Origin: Dehalococcoidia bacterium | GTDB lineage: Bacteria; Chloroflexota; Dehalococcoidia; Lucifugimonadales; Lucifugimonadaceae | Direction: 5' to 3' | Assembly: GCA_030747175.1 (NCBI GenBank) | Contig: JASLLE010000008.1 | Location: 1 to 54,893 of the forward strand | Length of the DNA: 54,893 nt | Shown here: one piece after another, positions 50,446 through 54,893 of the stretch | Position numbering within the stretch: position 1 is the first letter of the stretch | Layout of the letters: every line of letters starts with the position of its first letter | Notes under the pieces: generated by a model | The model's database searches: none | What the model saw: the letters and a program-made list of their open reading frames with translations, nothing else | What the model was told of the DNA's origin: nothing | Translations under genes and position numbers: made by a program

Positions 50446-50473
50446 CCGGGCGAGTAGACCCGGAAGACAGGTA

Positions 50474-52162
50474 ATGATGATTAAGACAGGTGGCCAGATC
50501 GTCTGTGACGCACTCGTTCGCGAGGGCGTTGAGGTCGTATTCGGGCTTCCGGGCGGAGCGATTTTGCCGCTCTACTCAACGCTCGGGAGTTACCCGGAGC
50601 TGCGCCACGTATTGGTACGTCACGAAGAGGGCGCCAGCCTGGCCGCCGACGGCTACGCACGCGCTTCCGGCAAGGTTGGCGTCTGCATGGCGACTTCCGG
50701 TCCCGGCTCGACCAACCTGATCACGGGGCTCGCCACTTCCATGATGGACTCCGCCCCGGTCGTTGCGATCACCGGGCAGGTCGGTCGAGCAGCCATAGGC
50801 AGCGACGCCTTCCAGGAGACCGATATCACCGGCGCCACCCTGCCGGTCACGAAGCACAACTACCTCGTGATGGACACGCGCGACCTCGCCGCAACCATCA
50901 AGGAAGCCTTCCACATCGCACGCAGCGGCCGGCCCGGCCCGGTCCTGATCGACATCCCGCGCGATGTCCAGGCGGGTGAGATCGAATTCGATGAGGCCGA
51001 GTGGGACAGGCCGGTCAGCCTGCGCGGCTACAACCCGCCGACCACGGCGGACGATTCCGAAGTCGCGGCAGCCGCCAGACTGATCAACGAAGCCGAGCGC
51101 CCGGTCATCCTGGCCGGACACGGCGTCATAATCTCGCGCGCCTACGATGAACTCCGGGAGCTGGCGGAAAACGCCCAGATTCCGGTCGTCACGACGATGC
51201 TCGGCATCAGCGCGTTTCCCGAGGACCACGTGCTGAGCGCGGGCTTCCCGGGCATGCACGGCATGGCCTATTCCAGCCTTGCTCTCGACCAGGCTGACCT
51301 GATCGTCAACATCGGCGGGCGTTTCGACGACCGGATTACCGGCGATACAAAGCGCTTCGCGCCCAACGCCAAAAAAATCCACATCGATATCGACCCGGCG
51401 GAACTCGGTAAGAACATCAAGGTCGAGGCGCCGGTCATGGGCGATGTGCGCCATGTTCTCGGACAACTCAACCCGCAGGTCAATAAGACAACCCACACCG
51501 AATGGATCCAGCACGTCGAACAGTTGAAGGCTGACCATCCGTCGCTACGAATTCGGGAAACTGAAAAACTCCTGGGCCAGCACGTGGTCAAGGCGGTTTC
51601 GGACGCAACGAAAGGCGATTCTCTGGTCGTGTCCGGCGTTGGTCAGCACCAGATGTGGGCGGCGCAGCACTACCAGTTCAAGAACGCCAACTCATGGTTC
51701 TCGTCCGGCGGCGCCGGAACGATGGGCTACGAGATCCCGGCGGCGATGGGCGCTCAACTCGCGCACCCGGAAAAAGAGGTCTGGACCTTCTGCGGCGATG
51801 GCGGCTTTCAGATGACGATGTCTGAGCTCGCGACCATCGCCGAGAACAACCTGCCGGTGAAGATCGCCATCCTGAACAACGACATGCTCGGGATGATCAC
51901 TCAGTGGCAGGACATGGTGTTCGACAAGAATTTCTACGCCAACTCCTACACCGGCAATCCGGATTTCGTGAAACTGGCGGACGCGTACGGCATCAAGGCC
52001 GTGCGGGTGACCAACCAGGACGAGATGGACGGCGCTATCCGTGAGGCTCGAGCGCACGATGGGCCGTTCATCATCGACTTCGTGATCTACGCGGACGAGA
52101 ACGTGTTCCCGATGATCCCCTCCGGCCAGTCCGTGGCCCAGCTGATAGAGGAGAGCCTCTAA
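50474..52162 (+). CDS. ilvB: Acetolactate synthase large subunit
   Basis: The 562-residue ThDP enzyme catalyses the first common step of branched-chain amino-acid synthesis. VFGLPGGAILPLYSTLGSYP, RHEEGASLAADGYARASGK, TSGPGSTNLITGLATSMMDS, ITGQVGRAAIGSDAFQETDI, the ThDP-binding FCGDGGFQMTMSELATIAEN with N at its end, and GMITQWQDMVFDKNFYANSY are all present. ATG 50474 (MMIKTGGQIVCD) is the start at which homology begins. The stop and the ilvN start overlap in TAATG. Confidence 0.97.
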   Translation: MMIKTGGQIVCDALVREGVEVVFGLPGGAILPLYSTLGSYPELRHVLVRHEEGASLAADGYARASGKVGVCMATSGPGSTNLITGLATSMMDSAPVVAITGQVGRAAIGSDAFQETDITGATLPVTKHNYLVMDTRDLAATIKEAFHIARSGRPGPVLIDIPRDVQAGEIEFDEAEWDRPVSLRGYNPPTTADDSEVAAAARLINEAERPVILAGHGVIISRAYDELRELAENAQIPVVTTMLGISAFPEDHVLSAGFPGMHGMAYSSLALDQADLIVNIGGRFDDRITGDTKRFAPNAKKIHIDIDPAELGKNIKVEAPVMGDVRHVLGQLNPQVNKTTHTEWIQHVEQLKADHPSLRIRETEKLLGQHVVKAVSDATKGDSLVVSGVGQHQMWAAQHYQFKNANSWFSSGGAGTMGYEIPAAMGAQLAHPEKEVWTFCGDGGFQMTMSELATIAENNLPVKIAILNNDMLGMITQWQDMVFDKNFYANSYTGNPDFVKLADAYGIKAVRVTNQDEMDGAIREARAHDGPFIIDFVIYADENVFPMIPSGQSVAQLIEESL

Positions 52163-52752
52163 TGGTGGACATCTTGGCAAACGGGTTGGCGCGGCGAACG
52201 CTCGTCGCGCTGGTCGAGAACAAGCCCGGCGTCCTGGCCCGCATCGCGAGCCTGTTCCGCCGGCGCGGGATAAACATCGCCAGCCTCGCGGTCGGCGCTT
52301 CCGAGCAGAAAGACCTGTCCCGTATGACCTTCGTCGCGGAGGGTGACCCGTCCACGGTCGGCCATATCGCAAAGCACCTGGACAAGCTGATCGAGGTCGT
52401 CGAGGTCGCAGACATCAGCGACAACAACGTCGTGTGGCGTGAACTGGCAATGGTGCGCGTCCGTGCGACGCAGGAAAGCCGGCCGCGCGTGATCGAGCTG
52501 GCGAACATCTTCCGTGTAAGCATCGTCGACGTAGGCGCGGAGGCCGTGACGATGGAGATCACCGGCGACACGGACAAGATCGATTCCATGATCACGCTGA
52601 TGGAAGAGTTCGGCGTTGAGCAGGTCATGCGCACCGGCCGGGTCGCCATGCTGCGCTCCGCGCTTTCGCCGGGCGGCGAAGACGGCGCGTTTGGCGAACG
52701 TCTTACAAGCAACGTCATCGCCCGAGAGGGCCTTGAATCCGGCAGCGTCTAA
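52162..52752 (+). CDS. ilvN: Acetolactate synthase small subunit
   Basis: The 196-residue regulatory subunit has an N-terminal ACT domain (TLVALVENKPGVLARIASLF, RRGINIASLAVGASEQKDLS) that binds valine in relatives, and the C-terminal domain (RVIELANIFRVSIVDVGAEA, TDKIDSMITLMEEFGVEQVM). Its ATG overlaps the ilvB stop by one base (TAATG), so translation is coupled. The last 30 residues are a Gly/Glu tail. Confidence 0.95.
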   Translation: MVDILANGLARRTLVALVENKPGVLARIASLFRRRGINIASLAVGASEQKDLSRMTFVAEGDPSTVGHIAKHLDKLIEVVEVADISDNNVVWRELAMVRVRATQESRPRVIELANIFRVSIVDVGAEAVTMEITGDTDKIDSMITLMEEFGVEQVMRTGRVAMLRSALSPGGEDGAFGERLTSNVIAREGLESGSV

Positions 52753-52833
52753 ACGGGCCTGCCACCGGCACCAAAGAAACCCCGGCAACTCGATAACAAA
52801 AACAGCGGCGTAGCAACACCAAAAGGAATCTGG

Positions 52834-53832
52834 ATGGCGACTCTCTACTACGACAAGGACATCGACACGACTCCCCTGAAGGAGTCGAAGATCGCGATCC
52901 TCGGCTACGGCAGCCAGGGCCATGCGCACGCGCAGAACCTGCACGACAGCGGTTTTGACGTGATCGTCGGGCTGTACGAAGGCTCGAAATCCAGGGCCGT
53001 TGCCGAGGAAGACGGGCTGGAAGTCATGACCGTTGCGGAAGCTGCGAAGGCGGCGGACGTGGTGATGTTCTGCCTGCCGGACACGACCGTGGCCGAGGTC
53101 TACAAGAACGAGGTCGCCGATAACCTGGAGCCGGGGAACATGCTTATGTTCGCCCACGGCTTCGTCATCCACTACGAACAGGTCAAGCCGCCCGAGGGGA
53201 TCGACGTCACGATGATCGCCCCCAAGGCCCCCGGACACCGCGTACGAGCGGTGTACGAGCGTGGCCTCGGCGTTCCATCCCTGATCGCCGTCCACCAGGA
53301 CGCGACCGGGAACGCGCACGCGCGTGCGCTGGCGTACGGCGCTGGCATCGGAAGCGGGCGCGCCGGGATCCTTGAGACGACCTTCAAAGAGGAAACGGAG
53401 ACAGACCTCTTCGGTGAGCAGGCCGTTTTATGCGGCGGAGTCACGTCCCTTATCAAGGCCGGCTTCGAGGTACTCACAGAAGCGGGTTACCAGCCGGAGT
53501 CGGCCTACTTTGAAGTCCTCCACGAACTGAAGTTGATCGTGGACCTCATCTACACCGGTGGCCTTGAGGGTATGCGCTACTCGGTCAGCACGACCGCAGA
53601 GTACGGCGACTACACCCGGGGACCGGAAATCATCGGCCCAGAGGTCAAGGAAAACATGCAAGAGGTTCTCAGGCAGATCCAGTCCGGCGAATTCGCTCGG
53701 GAATGGATCGCCGAGAACGACGAAGGTCTGCACCGCTACACGGCGTTACAGGCAGAAGACAAAGCGCACCCGGTTGAAGAGATCGGCCGTGAGCTCCGCA
53801 GCATGATGCCCTGGCTGGAGTCGACAACCTAA
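52834..53832 (+). CDS. ilvC: Ketol-acid reductoisomerase
   Basis: The 332-residue class I KARI has G24-Y-G26-S-Q-G29-H30 for [21 protein letters not shown], and the metal-binding [20 protein letters not shown] with the catalytic Asp and Glu residues. [20 protein letters not shown] and [16 protein letters not shown] complete the knot domain. It makes 2,3-dihydroxy acids in Val/Ile/Leu synthesis. AAAAGGAATCTGG lies before the ATG. Confidence 0.97.
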   Translation: MATLYYDKDIDTTPLKESKIAILGYGSQGHAHAQNLHDSGFDVIVGLYEGSKSRAVAEEDGLEVMTVAEAAKAADVVMFCLPDTTVAEVYKNEVADNLEPGNMLMFAHGFVIHYEQVKPPEGIDVTMIAPKAPGHRVRAVYERGLGVPSLIAVHQDATGNAHARALAYGAGIGSGRAGILETTFKEETETDLFGEQAVLCGGVTSLIKAGFEVLTEAGYQPESAYFEVLHELKLIVDLIYTGGLEGMRYSVSTTAEYGDYTRGPEIIGPEVKENMQEVLRQIQSGEFAREWIAENDEGLHRYTALQAEDKAHPVEEIGRELRSMMPWLESTT

Positions 53833-53850
53833 CCCCGAATGGACCGCAGC

Positions 53851-53871
53851 ACCCTGAGGCTCTCGAAGGGG
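53851..53871. repeat. CCCTGAGG-CTCGAAGGG palindrome
   Basis: It is the reverse complement of the first 20 bases of the repeat at 50326. It lies in the 71-base gap between ilvC and leuA. Confidence 0.8.
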
Positions 53872-53903
53872 CTGTGAACAAGAACGGGGACGGGAGTTCA
53901 AAA

Positions 53904-54893
53904 ATGGCGGAATCTGACGTAGCAACCAACGATAAGGTAATCATCTTCGACACCACCCTCAGGGATGGTGAGCAGTCCGCGGGCGCAGGCCTGACGCCGG
54001 ACGAAAAAATGCGGATAGCGCGGCAACTACAAAAACTCGGCGTCGATGTGATCGAGGCCGGTTTCGCCGCCAGCTCCCCCGGGGATTTTGAAGCCGTGCA
54101 GCGGATCGCCCGCGAGATCAAAGGACCGATCATCGCTTCACTCTCGCGCGCGGTACCCGGCGATATCGATGCAGCGTGGGAAGCCATCAAGGACGCCGAG
54201 CGCCCGCGCATCCACACCTTCCTCTCGACCTCCGAGATCCACATGGCGCACCAGATGCGCAAGAACGCAGAGGACATCCTCGGGATGGCCGTCGACGCCG
54301 TGACCCGGGCGAAGTCGCTCTGCGATGACGTCGAATTCTCGCCAATGGACGCCACGCGGACCGACCCGGAATGGCTCTACAAGCTGGTCGAAGCGGTGAT
54401 CGATGCCGGAGCGACCACCGTCAACATCCCGGACACGGTCGGCTACTCAAACCCGGAGGAGTTCGGAGCGCTCATCAAGGGCGTGTTCGATAACGTTCCG
54501 AATATCGATAAGGCCACCGTCAGCGTCCATTGCCACAACGACCTCGGACTCGCCGCCGCCAACAGTCTGGCCGCGGTAGAAAACGGGGCGCGCCAGGTCG
54601 AGGGCTGCATCAACGGCCTCGGCGAACGCGCCGGCAACGCCTCGCTGGAAGAGGTGATCATGGCGCTGGAGACACGCCACGATCACTACGGCGCCAGGAG
54701 CGACATCAACACCGAAGAGATCGGCCCTTCCAGCCGGCTGGTCGCGGACCTGTTCGGGTTCGCCATCCAGCCAAACAAAGCAATCGTTGGACAAAACGCC
54801 TTCAGGCACGGCTCGGGCATACACCAGGACGCTTACATCAAAGAGCGGACGACGTTCGAGATCATGGAGCCGGAGTCGGTCGGCTGGAGAGGT
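53904..54893 (+). CDS. leuA: 2-Isopropylmalate synthase, 3' end outside the window
   Basis: The gene runs off the window after 330 codons with no stop. [96 protein letters not shown] and [18 protein letters not shown] are the HMGL-like TIM-barrel motifs with the metal-binding residues (D after F, HCHND). LeuA makes isopropylmalate for leucine; citramalate synthase and homocitrate synthase are similar, but the ilv context favours LeuA. ATG 53904 has GGGAG 7 bases upstream. Confidence 0.92.
   Translation, partial: MAESDVATNDKVIIFDTTLRDGEQSAGAGLTPDEKMRIARQLQKLGVDVIEAGFAASSPGDFEAVQRIAREIKGPIIASLSRAVPGDIDAAWEAIKDAERPRIHTFLSTSEIHMAHQMRKNAEDILGMAVDAVTRAKSLCDDVEFSPMDATRTDPEWLYKLVEAVIDAGATTVNIPDTVGYSNPEEFGALIKGVFDNVPNIDKATVSVHCHNDLGLAAANSLAAVENGARQVEGCINGLGERAGNASLEEVIMALETRHDHYGARSDINTEEIGPSSRLVADLFGFAIQPNKAIVGQNAFRHGSGIHQDAYIKERTTFEIMEPESVGWRG

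Noticed and set aside
50576-51538. Long antisense frame inside ilvB
   Set aside because: ilvB is unambiguous on the plus strand; the antisense product has no motifs.
1-54893. Genetic code with TGA as Trp
   Set aside because: Several intact genes end in TGA at the expected family length (for example the GH4 and 16141 enolase genes), and only three internal TGAs occur.

Overview
The window looks like a chromosomal contig from a high-GC bacterium, most likely a member of the Chloroflexota (a Dehalococcoidia/SAR202-like lineage). This is inferred from gene content, not proven. The clues are several enolase-superfamily sugar-acid enzymes, NHL-propeller and CocE-type hydrolases, an rpsF-ssb-rpsR cluster with unusual protein tails, a T-box-controlled ilv-leu operon, frequent GTG/TTG starts, and many short palindromic repeats between genes. 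No tRNA, rRNA, CRISPR array or complete insertion sequence was seen.

Region 1 (1-20.7 kb) is catabolic and accessory, mostly on the minus strand. It holds nicotinate phosphoribosyltransferase, two enolase-superfamily enzymes around an M19 dipeptidase, a metallo-beta-lactamase-fold hydrolase, an aldo/keto reductase broken by an in-frame TGA, a CBS protein with a HEPN-like tail, a CocE/NonD-type hydrolase, two plus-strand glycoside hydrolases (a clan GH-A-like protein and a GH4 enzyme), an ABC exporter pair, a third enolase-superfamily enzyme, an NTF2-like protein, an SDR, an APH-like kinase and an NHL protein. Together they suggest scavenging of sugar acids, glycosides and peptides.

Region 2 (20.8-33.8 kb) carries comEC-comEA (DNA uptake), ilvE with a clear promoter, and a 1324-residue kinase-ATPase-TPR signalling protein whose kinase domain contains two in-frame copies of the genome's intergenic repeats. 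The 3' end of that gene is repeated after a methyltransferase gene. An ORFan and a terminase-like remnant follow, so 29.5-31.9 kb may be a decayed insertion. A CpsB-like PHP phosphatase and a PIG-L deacetylase come next.

Region 3 (33.9-43.6 kb) is the core block: glyA, rpsF, ssb, rpsR, a membrane-anchored parvulin, hom, thrC, a possible 46-residue mini-gene linked to its neighbours by 4-base overlaps, a CelD-type acetyltransferase and an MshA-like glycosyltransferase. Both ribosomal proteins have acidic tails; that of S18 is about 200 residues of repeats behind a glycine-rich head.

Region 4 (43.7-50 kb) is decaying accessory DNA: a double-GNAT protein and a truncated copy of its 5' end, a frameshifted alpha/beta hydrolase, a probably leaderless methyltransferase, a DUF333 lipoprotein, and small membrane proteins behind duplicated leaders.

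Region 5 (50-54.9 kb) is branched-chain amino-acid synthesis: promoter, T-box leader, ilvB, ilvN, ilvC and the start of a leuA-type gene that runs off the window. With ilvE, hom and thrC, the window covers a large part of Ile/Val/Leu/Thr metabolism.
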